Assembly (NCBI RefSeq): GCF_000208745.1
Contig: NC_030854.1
Coordinates: forward strand, 37,912,111 to 37,976,110
Reading direction: 5' to 3'
Length of the DNA: 64,000 bases
DNA from: Theobroma cacao
Lineage: Eukaryota > Streptophyta > Magnoliopsida > Malvales > Malvaceae
Both the position numbers and the translations under genes were made by a program. This document shows, piece after piece, positions 48,492 through 61,008 of this stretch. Each line of letters begins with the position of its first letter. The stretch's first letter is position 1. The notes under the pieces were generated by a model. It had not been told where the DNA came from and made no database searches. It worked only from the letters and a program-made list of their open reading frames with translations.

Positions 48492-49234
48492 GGGTCATGA
48501 ACTTTCTTTGATTTATCAGTATGGCTTGAAGCAAACTGTTTGAAGATATTCTTTCACAATGTCCATAATAGATTTCCTTACATGGTTGTGAATTGGTTGA
48601 TTTATCGGTATAGTTTTCCTTACATGCTTTCTACAATGTCCAAAGTTGATTTTTGTTACATGTTTGTGAATTTTATCTCTCCATTTCATATAAATTGATC
48701 TAAAGGTCTTCAGTTATTTGGTCTCATTGTTAGACTATTTACATCCATTGGTCAGAAGGAGGTGAAAAAAAAGGAAGGAAAATAATCATAAGCATGCATG
48801 TGAAGACAGGCTTTGTGCTTTTGGCTAAATTGTCATATCTCAATCACAAAATCTCCTCATTATTATTCTACATCAGTAGTACAAATATATGCACCAAACA
48901 AACTTGAGGAAACATATACCCAACCCCTCAAACCAGTAACCACCCAGAAGGGGGAAAAAAGAAGTTAAAAAAAATATATAGTATCATCACCTATTTATAT
49001 GTTGAGTAACAAACATCAGATAGAACAAGCACTCATTTCAACCATCAGATAACCCCTAAAAGGACAAATCTTCCTGGTTGAACAATGAGAAATTGCATAG
49101 GGCACAAGAGATGTCACTGCCGCTTTCATGGGAGCCAGAACAAGCTCACTCCAAATGAAATTGTAACTGTTACAATTAACTCTTGATAGGAAAAAAAAAA
49201 CTTCTCAAGAGGCGCCATTTACTCTGACAGGCAC
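48492..49234. other. Convergent spacer TAN1 / MAP3K
   Basis: 743 bases between the two stop codons, holding both 3' untranslated regions. No other gene is seen. Confidence 0.75.
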
Positions 49235-52200
49235 TCATTTCCCCGGAGATGCAAACCTTGTCCGATCTCTCTGCCTATTTAAGGCTCGATCCTTAGGTGA
49301 TGAAGTCTTCCCTCCCACACCTGCCTGGCGCAGCATCTCTGCAAACATTTCACTATTATTTGCTAAACTATATGGACCATGAAAATCTGGATAGTCACCA
49401 CACCAACTAAAAGACAAACTTGCTATCTTATGGCAATACAACTGTAAAAACATGAATTAAAGACTAATTGAGATAAGATGCCATCTAAGGCAGAAAATCT
49501 TAAGCTATGTTGTTCAAGTAATTATTAGGCATGGGCAGCTGTAGCTTCAGATTTGGTTTGAGCATGAGATGAATGAATTGTTGGGAATGCATAAGGCTTC
49601 TTGAGTGATATAAAATAAAATAATGGTACATTCAATGAAACAGTCACCATAGTCAACCATTTAGTAGGCAATATCAGGAAGAAGAAAAAAAGAGTGGACA
49701 AACAGAAGAGGGGCACAGAGGAACCAAGTATATCTACCTCGCTTTCTATCAAGCTCTTGGTCAAGCTCTTCTTTCCACTTCCTATGTCTTTCAGAAGAGA
49801 TTACACTGTACACAGGAAATGATTCTATTTCAGATTCCTCCACAAGAGAGACTCAGAATAAGGGGGGGCAACAAACCAATCAACTATGGACTAACCTTGG
49901 GCTGCTCGGTTCTGGCTGGCCATCAACTAGAAGCCCTTTCCAATCACTAAGCTGCGGTGATGAATTGTCCTGTGAAGTTTGGTCACTAGCATGGCCAATA
50001 TTTGACACACGCCTGCTATTATTACTCCCAGGGCTCCCAGTACCAATAGCATCAGCTGCAGAAGATGGGGTGCCAATAGGACCACGACTTGGGGACCTGC
50101 TTTTGGGAGGTAATTTCAAGTAATTTGGGGGTGTCTCATCTCGTTTATTCTCAATAAAACTTGGGGAGGATGCTACATTCAAGCTGTTGTAAAACTCTTC
50201 ATATAATGGTGTTTGCAGCTTCTTTAGTTCCAAAGCCTGAGGAGTTATTAAAACTTCATTGTCAAAATGATCTGACATGAGGCCAAATTTAAGAGAATCT
50301 GACTGCACAAGGGCTAAAATAGTACCTTCTCATCCAAAAAAGCTCTAATTTTTGATTCAGTGAGTTCATCATCATCTTCTGAGAGTGATGGCCCACAAGT
50401 AAAGGAATAATCATTGCCCCCCTTACCACAAGTTGTAGGGCCACCAACTGGAACTGTTTCAGGATCTTCACCAAATTTGCTCTTCCAGTCATGAGAAGGT
50501 TCACAAAGGGGATCAGAACTCTAAGTACAATAAGATGATTCATGAATTAGCAGCTGTAATTCTCAAATGATTAAAATATCTGAACCTTGAGAACAGCATG
50601 AATGCAGTTACCTTGTTAACATTATCAAGCATTGAAGAGGAACAAAGCCCTAAATGATCTTTGTCAATCTGACACATATCATCCTCACTGCAGTTTATTC
50701 TCCACGAGTCTTTGCTTTCTGAAAACTTCTCAACAAATGTGTTTGAGCAGTTCAGACTACCCAAATTACAGATATCTACCGAATCAGGACACGTTGAAAC
50801 TTGACTGGAAAGAAAATTGATGCCATAGTTAAAGACCCTTTCCAGCTTGACAATTGACAATGCAATTACTTTACAAGTTCAAATTATAATACTTACGAGC
50901 CTTCGTGGTTAGTGGCATGTAATGATGAAGTGATTTCAGAGTTCTCCTGATGAAAGAGATAAAATTCAGAAGTTCTAAGGGAGAAAAGACAAAACAAACA
51001 AAATAAATAGAATCCAGTTCAAGTGTACTGACCATGACTGAAGCATGCAAAATGGGATTAGACTCCTGGGATTCTCCAGTGACAAAGGGATGCTGCATGT
51101 AGTTGACAATGAAGAATATTAATCCTACAGCAACTGCAGCATGTAATGTCCAAATGACAAAGGGAAATATTAATCAAACTGCAATCACCTTTAGCAGTTC
51201 AGATGCTGCTGGCCTTAACTCTGGTTCCCTGAAATTGCATAACTCATATGGTCATACACCACCGGTTTGAAGAGAAAAAAAGGCCAGAAAATATATCCTA
51301 TATATTTACTCCCAGAATCACAGAAAAAGATAACATACTTTTGCAAACATTTCAGCAGAAAATCTTTTGCCTCAATAGAAAGATTCTCTGGAATAGGCGG
51401 ATGAGACTTTGTTGTCCCTACATAGAAGAGTGCAGCAACCTGAACAAACACGTGAGTACAACGATGAAAGAACACCTCATAGAACAATCTTTAAAATGTC
51501 AAGAGACCAGTTACCTCTTGGTATTGTTGGCTCCAAGGAGGCTTTCCAGTGGCCATTTCAATCACCGTACAGCCAACACTCCATATATCAGCAGAACTAG
51601 AAAATTGTATCCATAAAGTATCAGTAAAGTTCAGTACATCAATATAACTTAAATATCATATATCAATCATCATAATCTACAGCGATCCACTATACATGCA
51701 GCAAAAATAGCTAATTAATAAATATGAAGCACATGCAAAGACCAGCAAGGAAAGCTATAGTATCATTTAAATGCTTCAAGGAATATGGAGTGGGGACCTC
51801 AGAGATCTACCATAATCAAATTCACAGGAAGCCAACCAATTCTAAGCATGTCATAGAGAACTGGCACACATGTAAACAATTAGATTTATTTAGTGATCCA
51901 GTTGTTCTTACAAACTATGCCCTGTCTGCAAAATGACTTCAGGAGCCATCCAATATGGCGTACCCTTCATAGACTTGGCACCAGAAACAGTAGCCTACAG
52001 AAACACCATCTCTATTAGAACTAAAGGTGATTTATAAGTATTGATTTAAGAGAAAAGTACATTCTAAAATGGAGAAAACTGTAAATGTAAATATAAGGTT
52101 GACCAGTTGCACAATTACCAACTCAACGACCTGTTTGGATGCACCAAAATCTGCAAGTTTAATGCTTCCTTTATTATCTACCAGGATGTTTGCCCCCTGC

Positions 52201-53636
52201 CAATAGATAGAATGAGCATATTATTTATTCATCAGAAAAAGAGAAGAGAGAAAGAAACCAAGGACCTTTTTCAATTTATAACATTAAGGACTGGAAAAGA
52301 AAATGTACCTTAATGTCCCTGTGCATAATGCCATTGTTGTGTAAATACTCGAGGCCCAATAATAACTGAGTCGTGTATGTTCTTATAACCTGTTTGAGAA
52401 ATTAGTACACAAGATTAGCATTAAAAACAACTAAATTCAAAACTTCTGTCATCCATGACTTACAGCTTCAGGGAAGGGTCCAAATTTTCCCAAAAGTGAT
52501 GAAATAGATCCACCAGGGACGAATTCGAGCAAAATATTTAAGGTTTCCTCCTCCCTCACTGTTCCCAAATATCTCTGAAGATGGAAAGTATGTCCCAATG
52601 AAAGAAAGGCAATACCCTTCATCAATTCAATCAATATACAAAACAGCACAGTCATTACTCACAACAATGTTCGGATGTGAAAGATTCTTGAGAAGCTTTA
52701 CTTCTTCCTCAAGCTCCCTGACATGAGCCTACTTACATAACAAGAAGCAAATCAAAGTTGGTCATGTTATGGCAATTCCTCATTCAATTAACAATGAGAA
52801 GCGAAACTAATACCAATCGTCATAGGTGGAAAATTCTGTTCTATGTATTAAGAACTGAAACTTCAGGTACCTAGATAATCTTACATTTCATTGGCAGGCA
52901 GCTAACAATAAGTGAAACTAATTTCAGAATCTCAAGAATTCTCCCATTCTATGGAAAATGACAACGTTTACATACTTAATAGCAACTATTTACTTTGAGA
53001 TAAGATGTTTATTGTTTTATTAGCTAAAAAGACAAAAGAACCAAGTTCAAAGTCCAAACCTGTGCTTTCTCCTTTGAAGCACTGTTTGCTGCAATTAGAA
53101 CCTGAAACAACAAAGGCCAAGAAACAAATGAGATCAATTTCATATCCACTAACTTTAGATCACATTCCACTTCAAAGATTAAACAAAATACAAAAATCAA
53201 TGAAAAAGCTCAAAACAAACTCAAACCTATCTCAGAGTTTCAATTTCGAACCTACAATTAACTAAAACTCATTAAAAGAAACCGCAAAAAAAAAAAAAAA
53301 ATCCCCAAAAATCCACCAATTCAAAGAGAAAGGAAAAAACACCTCTTTGACAGCGAGAAGCTCTCCAGAATCAAGATTCATGCCCATATAAACCCTGCCA
53401 AAGGCACCAGAACCAATCAACTCCCCTTTCCGCCATCGGATCGCCGGAGGAGGAGAAGGCGAAGGAGAGGAAGGTTTGGAGAAGACCCGCGATTTGCGGA
53501 TGCAAGAATTTATCTTTTCAACAAAGGCATTGGCTGTAGTTGGAATCGGGGGGCTGTTTTCTTGGGTGTTGTTGATATTGTCTGGGGTTGTACGGAACAC
53601 CAGCGAACGCCGAACTGATCCGAAGAGGTCTTGCAT
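49235..53636 (-). CDS. ANP1: NPK1/ANP-type MAP kinase kinase kinase
   Basis: A MEKK-class MAP3K; in tobacco and Arabidopsis it is activated by NACK kinesin at the phragmoplast to drive cell-plate expansion, and it also acts in stress signalling. Seventeen exons on the minus strand: 53636-53343, 53101-53060, 52728-52663, 52574-52464, 52389-52309, 52196-52119, 51994-51912, 51596-51515, 51439-51339, 51228-51189, 51092-51033, 50946-50897, 50804-50612, 50520-50326, 50236-49896, 49805-49738 and 49338-49235. They give 662 residues (ANP1 about 666). The kinase domain runs from about 66 to 330: GSGAFG 75-80, K97, HRD 194-196, DFG 214-216, APE 241-243. The C-terminal part keeps [30 protein letters not shown] and the end RFASPGK. 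The kinase appears catalytically intact. Confidence 0.95.
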
Positions 53637-54885
53637 TTTCAAAACCAAAAAAACAAACACCCAAGTTGAGGAAAGAGAAGGAGCGAGATTCGAGTGAGTT
53701 AACTCGTTTCAAAGTTCCATTCTTTCATCCTTTTCTTCGTTTCTTTCTTTGGTCGGCAAAAGTAAGAGAGAAAAAAAAATAGAACTTTGTACTTGGAGAG
53801 AGAGAAACAGAGGAGGGAAAAGGTGGGGTGTGGTTCTTTTTTCAAAAATACCAAGTATTTTTTTTATTTCAGAAAAATAGTAAGAATTATTTTTATTATG
53901 AGTAGGAAAATAATTTTATTTTTTACTTTGTTGATATTTTGAAAAAAAAATGCAAAAAAAATCTTACTACTAGGAAAAAGTAAGATATATTTTTTGGAAA
54001 ATTCTTTTATTAATTATCTCAAATTTGAATTAATTTTCATTTAATAATAACAATAATCATATTTGTTGTTTACGTGTTTTAATTCTTTCTTTATTTTTTC
54101 AGCTATTTTTTTTAATTTTTGAGATATCCCAAAATGAATTTCTTTCGTTTTTTACAAATATCTAATATTTTATTTTTTTATATTATAAATTTATTTTTAA
54201 AGATTTTTTTACTTTTTATGTTAAAAATATTAAATACATATTATAAAAAACTTTAAATTTTGATATAAAATACATCAAAATCAGAATTTTATTTTAATTT
54301 CATGAAAATTTAAAAAAAGTAGAGGGAATGGATTAACGTTCATCAAAATTACTTTCAATACAATTAATTATACTTGACCAAATAATTATCAAAGGATAAT
54401 AATAATAATAATAAATTTTTATGTTAAAAACGACAAAACTCAAAGCTATGATAATATCCCACCACTAATTTTGGTTCAGAAAGAGAGAAATAAAAAGAAA
54501 AAAAAAGAAAAGCATTAGTAATTGATTATGGAGATAAAGTATTTGATTTTCTTTTTTATTTTTTTAGAAAGTATTTGATTTGGTGGGTAGAGACATAGAG
54601 ATGCTGCTGCCTTAATGATTGTTTTCTTTGTGCCATGACACCATACCTTTGCCCTCCAAATTCTTCAACACTTTCTTTCATTATTATTTAAAAATTTCCT
54701 AAACTTTTTAAAGAAGGGAGAGATCAACTAAATCCTTGGTTCCAAATTTGAATTTTTACATTATTATTTTAAACCCAAAATAAAGGAATTTGAATAGAGA
54801 GAAGAGTAGGTCTGGATTCTAATTTTAGATTAAAAATGGCATAAATTATGTTTTTCCATTCAAGAATTTGGCAGTACCCTTCTGT
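53637..54885. other. AT-rich spacer, MAP3K promoter and GUX copy 1 3' flank
   Basis: The MAP3K leader with pyrimidine/purine-rich runs is followed by low-complexity AT sequence. From about 54690 the sequence matches 58915 onwards, marking the left limit of the GUX duplication. No gene is recognised, and I found no AACGG core in the MAP3K upstream region. Confidence 0.65.
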
Positions 54886-56882
54886 TTATTGAACAAGATT
54901 GTATTGCCTAGGATCTGTTACACTAATCCTCCAATGTTCATCAGGAAGCCTGAGGTTCTTAGCAATTTTCCTCCATTTCTTTATCCTCCAATCCATGTTC
55001 TCAGTCAACCCACAGTAATGTTGCAAGTTCTCAGGCATTGCATCATAGACTCGCCACCACTTCTCATGAGCTTGGTCACTGGCGAAAATCTGCCTTTCTT
55101 TCATGTCCCAATTGCAGTCATAGTCCCTGTAACACATCCATGGCTTCAGCCCCAGATAATGTATTGCAGAAAGGTCATCAGGGATGTTTTCCCGACTCCC
55201 ATTCCTTTCAAAAATCTTCAAGAAATTCACCTTGGAAGGCAACCTGTGCCACCATGTGAAGACCTCGTTGAGAAATCCCTGGTCCCCTCCGTTGTATGAA
55301 TCCACCTTGAAACTTTTCACCATCAAGTCTTCGAACATACACAATGATGGCTCGACCACCATGATTCCCGAGTTAAACAAAGTTTGATCATTGCCAGCAG
55401 CTGACAGTGGAGGATAGATGAATAGGCTATCCATGTTTTTGAGAACTAGAATATCTGCATCAATGAAAACCACCTTGTCATACCATGTTAGCAACCATAT
55501 CCTGAGCTTGCTGTAGTTCCATTCGTTGTAAGAACCTTTCTGGGCAAAGGGGCTACGGATACGATCGATCTGTCTGGTTTTCCACCCTGCAGCTCTAAGC
55601 CCTGTCAAGGACTTGGGGGAAATGTTTTCATCATGGAGGAGGAGTAGGTCTCGAGTAGAATTGGATAGAATAATGCTCTGTGCCAAAGCTATTGCACCAC
55701 AGACATAAGCTTCCGAAGAGTGGAGAATTGTTACATAGGCCTCCCTTTGATTGAATGTACTGTATTTCAATTTCTTTCGCTTTTCTTTTGGCAAGGAATA
55801 ATATCTCCAAGCCTCCTTACCTGAAATGGGTGAAATTTTTGCTGAGCTTGCACATTACTTATATGCCATATTTTAATGATTCAATGTTAATTATTAATTA
55901 TATATACATGGTACGGTCAAACTCATGCCACCTTAACAAAAGTTGTGTACAATCTAATTATAGTAATGAAGTCAAGAACTTACCAAAACCAAAAATTTTG
56001 TAACATATCTACTTTTGGTAAAACGTTAAAGTCATGAACAATTGCTAATTTTCCTCATTAATCAATAATAATTAAAACATAAAAAACTTCTTTTGTTGAA
56101 GAAAAAACATAAAAAATAAAATCAAAACTAAAGCAAACTAGAAACTCACCTGTTATCCCATATGGTTGAGCAATTTGGCATGACCCTAGAGGCATGACCA
56201 CCTTCTGTTTCAGCCTCCTCAGTTCAGGCTTATACACCCAATGATCCCCTGCCTTCCTCGACAGATCATCGCATCTGAATATCTCCGGCATGGGCCCACA
56301 GTTGCCGATAAACACCGCGTACACAGCCCGTTTAACATCAGGCTCCATGACCCAACCACTCCTTACCAAAAGATTAGCCACCACCAAATTAACTTGTAGC
56401 CTGAACACATCCTTCAAACCTGACTTCCCTGTCCACCCATCGCATGGTACCTTAGCCACCACGACGTCGAGGTCCCGGTAATCCTCCAACGGCGGCATGG
56501 GGATCTCCGGACACGTCGGCGGGCCGGACTTCTGGTCTTCATCAATCCATTCAGGGAAAAAATCCACCCATTTGCTGGCCTCGGACACACGGTCAAAACG
56601 TACGTGAACAGTATTGACACCTGATCCATGCACTCTATACGCAGCCTCTTCATCACCGAAATTAACCAAACCAACCTTAATCTTCTTACCATCAATCTCT
56701 TCTTTAATAAGATCAAGCCACCTAGGATATGTGAACACCTGACGCTCGATCTGGGGTTTAACCGTATCGAAAATGTTATACTTTGACCCGAAAAATGCAA
56801 CAAGAATTATCACGGATAAAGAGAGGACTATCAGAGAGAGGATGAAGAGTTTTTGGTTGGAATTGAGGAACTTGGCGGCCAT
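54886..56882 (-). CDS. GT8 xylan glucuronosyltransferase, GUX4/5 (PGSIP4/5) clade, copy 1
   Basis: GUX enzymes are Golgi type II membrane proteins that add alpha-1,2-glucuronic acid to the xylan backbone. Two exons, 56882-56150 and 55820-54886, encode 555 residues. A membrane anchor lies at about residues 10-32 (LFILSLIVLSLSVIILVAFF), followed by a stem and then the GT8 domain. The manganese-binding DxD is FIDADI at 365-367. GDQGFLNEVF and HYLGLKPWMCYRDYDCNWD supply further catalytic and metal contacts. The frame extends upstream to a GTG at 56909, but the first ATG (MAAKFLNSNQKL) is at 56882. Adjacency to the ANP kinase matches At1g08990-At1g09000. It is the left member of a tandem pair; activity towards xylan is inferred from the family. 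Confidence 0.93.
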
Positions 56883-57949
56883 TTTTGGGACTTGGGTTGA
56901 GCTCTTCACGCTTCAATGAAGAAGAGAGAAGGAGACTTTGAAGGGAAAACTTGTCTGTATAAGGAAATGTGGGTGGAAAGGATTGGTAGTGTGTTGGCAT
57001 ACGTGCATGGTTGCACGTCGGGTAGTTTTGATTGTAGGATATAATATTCTCTCACAGACATGCATTAATTATGAGAGTGAAACATATTTAGATGTTAAAA
57101 GCTTAGTTGGATTACAGATTGGGGTTAGGAAAATCACTATTTTTCATTAATTTGGGATATTTTTCTCACTTTGGTGTGTGTATATATATATATGTCAACA
57201 CAACCAAGACATTCATTTAATTATTAGACAGTTTAGTAAAAAAATCCAAATCCCCCTTTTAATTTGTCCTTGACAAATATGATATATACCATAATTAGAA
57301 GTTTGAAATAATGGTGGGTGGAACTGGAAAAAGATCTTGGATTATTTATTTAACCCTCATTATTAGCTAACAATAAATTGATTTAAAGTAATAGCCAGCT
57401 TTTTTATAAAAATTAATAGTTTAAGTGGAAATTTGAGCTTCATATATGTATACGTACATCATCAAACGGGGAGCAAACTATTGATAATCTAATTAATAAG
57501 TCATAGAAGTTACATGTACCCCTTGACCAGGGTCTCGATGTAAGAAATTTTCATGATTCAACACCCTAATGAGAAAAATTATTATAAACGGAATGGAAAA
57601 ATATAATTTAATAATTAATGTGGTGTGTTATTGAATTAGACCCTAATTTAGGAGACTAAAAAAAACCTTTCTTAAAATATGAAAAACATAAGGTCAAGTA
57701 TGGCTACCAAGCTGAGTTTTGATAGGTTATTTCAATACCATTACATCATTATTACCACAAAATCAAGATTAAAAGGACATAAATTACTCCTCTAAGTAAT
57801 TTGATCCCAAATTAAGGACTTTAGCTTTGAAAGAAACAGAAACAAAGCCTCAAAGACCAACTTAGGAATTTGGGATCTTACATCATCCCAAAACATGGAT
57901 ACCTTTTAACTCCTACTAGAGCACAAATGGTTTAAGCATGGGAACAATG
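56883..57949. other. Spacer between GUX copy 1 and the cyclin relic
   Basis: Holds the GUX copy 1 promoter and leader (similarity to copy 2 ends near 56935) and then AT-rich DNA with a short (TA)n near 57180. No gene is recognised. Confidence 0.65.
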
Positions 57950-58351
57950 ATGATCAAAGGCAAGGCTATCGGGTCTGATCCTTTATGCATCTTTAGGATT
58001 AATTAGATGAATAAAGTAATTGGGTTCCAGGAGCTCTCAGAGTTTTATCCCTTCTGTCTTCTACCTTGGAAAGGTATATCCCGAGGAATGAAAAGCTGGT
58101 TAGGGGATCAAGGAGGATTGATGTTGTTACCGTACTCCATGGTACAAAAGCACCTGCCCTGAGCATTAGACAGTATGTTGGACGCATCTTCAAGTACTCC
58201 AAATGCAGCAATTCTTGCTTTGCTGTTGCACTTATATATGTCGACAGATTCCTAGAAAGAATGGGTGCTCATCTAATTACTTCCCTCAATGTGCATCGTC
58301 TCCTGATTACAAGTCTCATGGTGGCTGCAAAACTTATGGATGACCAGTAAA
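57950..58351 (+). pseudogene. P-type (U-type) cyclin, broken first exon
   Basis: The frame from about 58018 reads LRVLSLLSSTLERYI, then VVTVLHGTKAPALSIRQYV, FKYSKCSNSCFAVALIYVDR and SLNVHRLLITSLMVAAKLM, the first exon of plant CYCP/PHO80-like cyclins. It ends at a plausible donor (gacca-gtaaat). There is no ATG in frame: a stop lies just upstream. The family's N-terminal YxSLGL motif (tatgcatctttaggatta, about 57982) survives in another frame. The second exon (normally starting near YNNAYYAKVGG) is not present before GUX copy 2 begins. I therefore call it a pseudogene, homologous to At3g05327 (from memory). Confidence 0.8.
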
Positions 58352-59060
58352 TATGTTTTAATCTTATGTTAGCTTTCATATTTCTAAGCTCTGCACCTAG
58401 TAGTAATTACCACCTATATTCTATTGGATTCAACTTTATTAGCATGATATTTTATGATTTTTTTTCTAAATTAATACATTATGAATAAATTCTGTTCTTA
58501 TAAGATTTTACACCATTTATTTCACTTGATAAAATTATTGAATATTCTATTCAAGAATTAACCTATTTGTTTACACTTAAAAGTACGAGTGTGATTTTCT
58601 ATGAGAAGAGAACTTATTTACGAAATGTTAATTAAAAACAAAAAAATCATGGGTAACACGAGAAAAAAATTAAAATTACTTTATGTTGAATCTATATTGA
58701 ATTGTCTACACATGTAAAGTGTGTTTTCTTAATATGTTTGATTATGCTCCTATATGTTTTCTAGAGAATGTCAAGAAGATTAGTTCGATATGTTGCAGTG
58801 TTTTTCAATTAATGCATTATGAATAAGTTGTGTTTTTTGTAAGATTTACACTGTTAAATTCACTTTATAAAATTATCCGAATGTAATGTGCATGTGTAAT
58901 TTTTTTTATTTAAATTAAAATTTCCTAAACTTTTTAAAGAAGGGAGAGATCAACTAATTACTTGGTTCCAACTTTGAAGTTTACATTTTTTTCTAATGGT
59001 AGATTACAAATGACATATATAAAATATGTTTTTTCCTTCAAGAATTTGGCACCCTTCTTC
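58352..59060. other. AT-rich stretch replacing the cyclin 3' half
   Basis: No cyclin second exon is visible. From about 58915 the sequence is the duplicated GUX 3' flank (ttcctaaactttttaaagaa). Confidence 0.6.
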
Positions 59061-61008
59061 TTATTGAACAAGATTGTACTGTCTAGGATCTTTCACATCA
59101 ATCCTCCAATGTTCATCAGGGAGCCTAAGATACCTAGCAATTTTCCTCCATTTCTTTATCGTACAATCCATATTCTCAGTCAGCCCACAATACTGCTGCA
59201 AGTTCTCAGGCATTGCATCATAGACTTGCCACCACTTCTCATGAGCTTTGTCACTGGCAAAAATCTGCTTCTCTTTCACGTCCCAGTTGCAGTCATAGTC
59301 CCTGTAACACATCCATGGCTTCAGCCCCAGATAATGTATAGCAGAAAGATCATCAGGGATGTTTTGCCGACTCCCATTCCTTTGAAAAATTTTCAAGAAA
59401 TTCACCTTGGAAGGCAACCTGTGCCACCATGTGAAGACTTCATTAAGAAACCCTTGGTCCCCTCCGTTGTGTGAACCCACCTCGAAACTTTTCATCATCA
59501 AGTCTTCAAACATGCACAATGATGGCTCAACCACCATGATTCCCGAGTTGAACAAAGTTTTATCATAATTGCCAGCAGCTGACAACGGAGGATAAACGAA
59601 TAGGCCATCCATGTTTTTGAGAACCAGAATATCTGCATCGATGAAAATCACTTTGTCATACCATGTTAGCAACCAAATCCTGAGCTTGCTGTAGTTCCAT
59701 TCGTTGTAAGAACCTTTCTTGGCAAAGGGGCTCCTTATACGTTCGATTTGCCTGGTTTTCCACCCTGCAGCTCTGAGCCCTGTCAAGGACTTGGGGGAAA
59801 TGTTTTCATCATGAAGGAGGAGTAGGTCTCGAGTAGAATTACTTAACAAATTAAAGAAAGGGTCTCGAGTAGAATTGGATAGAATAATGCTCTGTGCCAA
59901 AGCTATTGCACCACAGACATAAGCTTCCGAAGAGTGGAGGATTGTTACATAAGCCTCCTTTTGATGGAACACACTGTATTCCTGTTTCTTTACCTTGTCT
60001 TCTGACAAATAATATCTCCAAACCTCCTTGCCTGAAAAAAGATAAAACAATTTTACTATTGGTAGGATTTGTTCAAATTTTGTACAAGTTGTCAACTGTT
60101 AGAACATATAACAATAGATATAATACAACAAAATTTATGAAGATTATGGAGAAATGGGTGAAATTTTGCCAAATTTTGGGATTCAATATATTTAATTATC
60201 AATTACATATACATGGTAAGGTCGAAGTCATGCCACCTTATCAAAAAATTGTGTACATTTTAGGAAACTCACCTGTTTTCGCGTATGGCTGAGCAATTTG
60301 ACAGGACCCTAGAGGCATGAGCACCTTCTGTTTCAGCCTCCTCAGCTCAGGTTTATACACCCAATGATCCCCTGCCTTCCTCAACAGATCATCACATCTG
60401 AATATCTCCGGCATGGGCCCACAGCTGCCGACGAACACCGCGTACACCACCCGTTTAACATCAGGCTCCATGACCCAACCACTCTCTACCAAAAGGTTAG
60501 CCACCACCAAATTAACTTGCAGCCTGAACACATCCCTCAACCCTGACTTCCCTGTCCACCCATCACAAGGCACCCTAGCCACCACGACGTCGAGGTCCCG
60601 GTAATCCTCCAGTCGCGGCATGGGGATCGCTGGACACAACGGCAGGCTAAACTTCTGGTCTTCATCAATCCATTCGGGGAAAAAATCCCCCCATTTGATC
60701 GCCTTGGACACATGGTCAAAACGTACGTGCACAGTACTAACAACTGATCCATGCATTTTGTATGCAGGCTCTTCATCGTCGAAATTAACCAAACCAACCT
60801 TAATCTTCTTACCATCAATCTCTTCTCTAACAAGATCAAACCACCTAGGATATGTGAACACCTGAGAATCAGTCTGGGCCTGTTTAACCGTATCGGAAAT
60901 GTCATACTTTGACCCAAAAAATACAACAAGAATCATCAAGGATGAAGGGAGGAGTATCAGAGAGAGAGTGAAGAGTTTTGGATAGTCACTGCGGGACTGG
61001 ACGGCCAT
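59061..61008 (-). CDS. GT8 xylan glucuronosyltransferase, GUX4/5 clade, copy 2
   Basis: A tandem paralogue of the gene at 54886-56882, same strand and exon structure: exons 61008-60273 and 60031-59061, 568 residues. The N-terminal anchor (LSLILLPSSLMILVVFF), the VPCDGWTGKSGLRDVFRLQV stem region, the DAD motif in FIDADILVLKN and the C-terminal HYLGLKPWMCYRDYDCNWD are all intact, so it should be active if copy 1 is. Unlike copy 1 it carries a 12-residue in-frame insertion (PFFNLLSNSTRD), which duplicates SNSTRD in the DNA encoding residues around 300 (near 59837-59872). The frame is otherwise open, with no stop or frameshift, so the gene is probably under selection. It has one extra residue in the stem (KQAQTDSQVF). 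Confidence 0.93.

Noticed and set aside
56883..56909. N-terminal extension of GUX copy 1 (KSSTQVPK)
   Set aside because: It would start at GTG. The ATG at 56882 aligns with the start of copy 2.
58066..58350. Cyclin as an intact gene
   Set aside because: The open frame begins with TTG, a stop codon lies just upstream, the N-terminal motif is in another frame, and no second exon is found.
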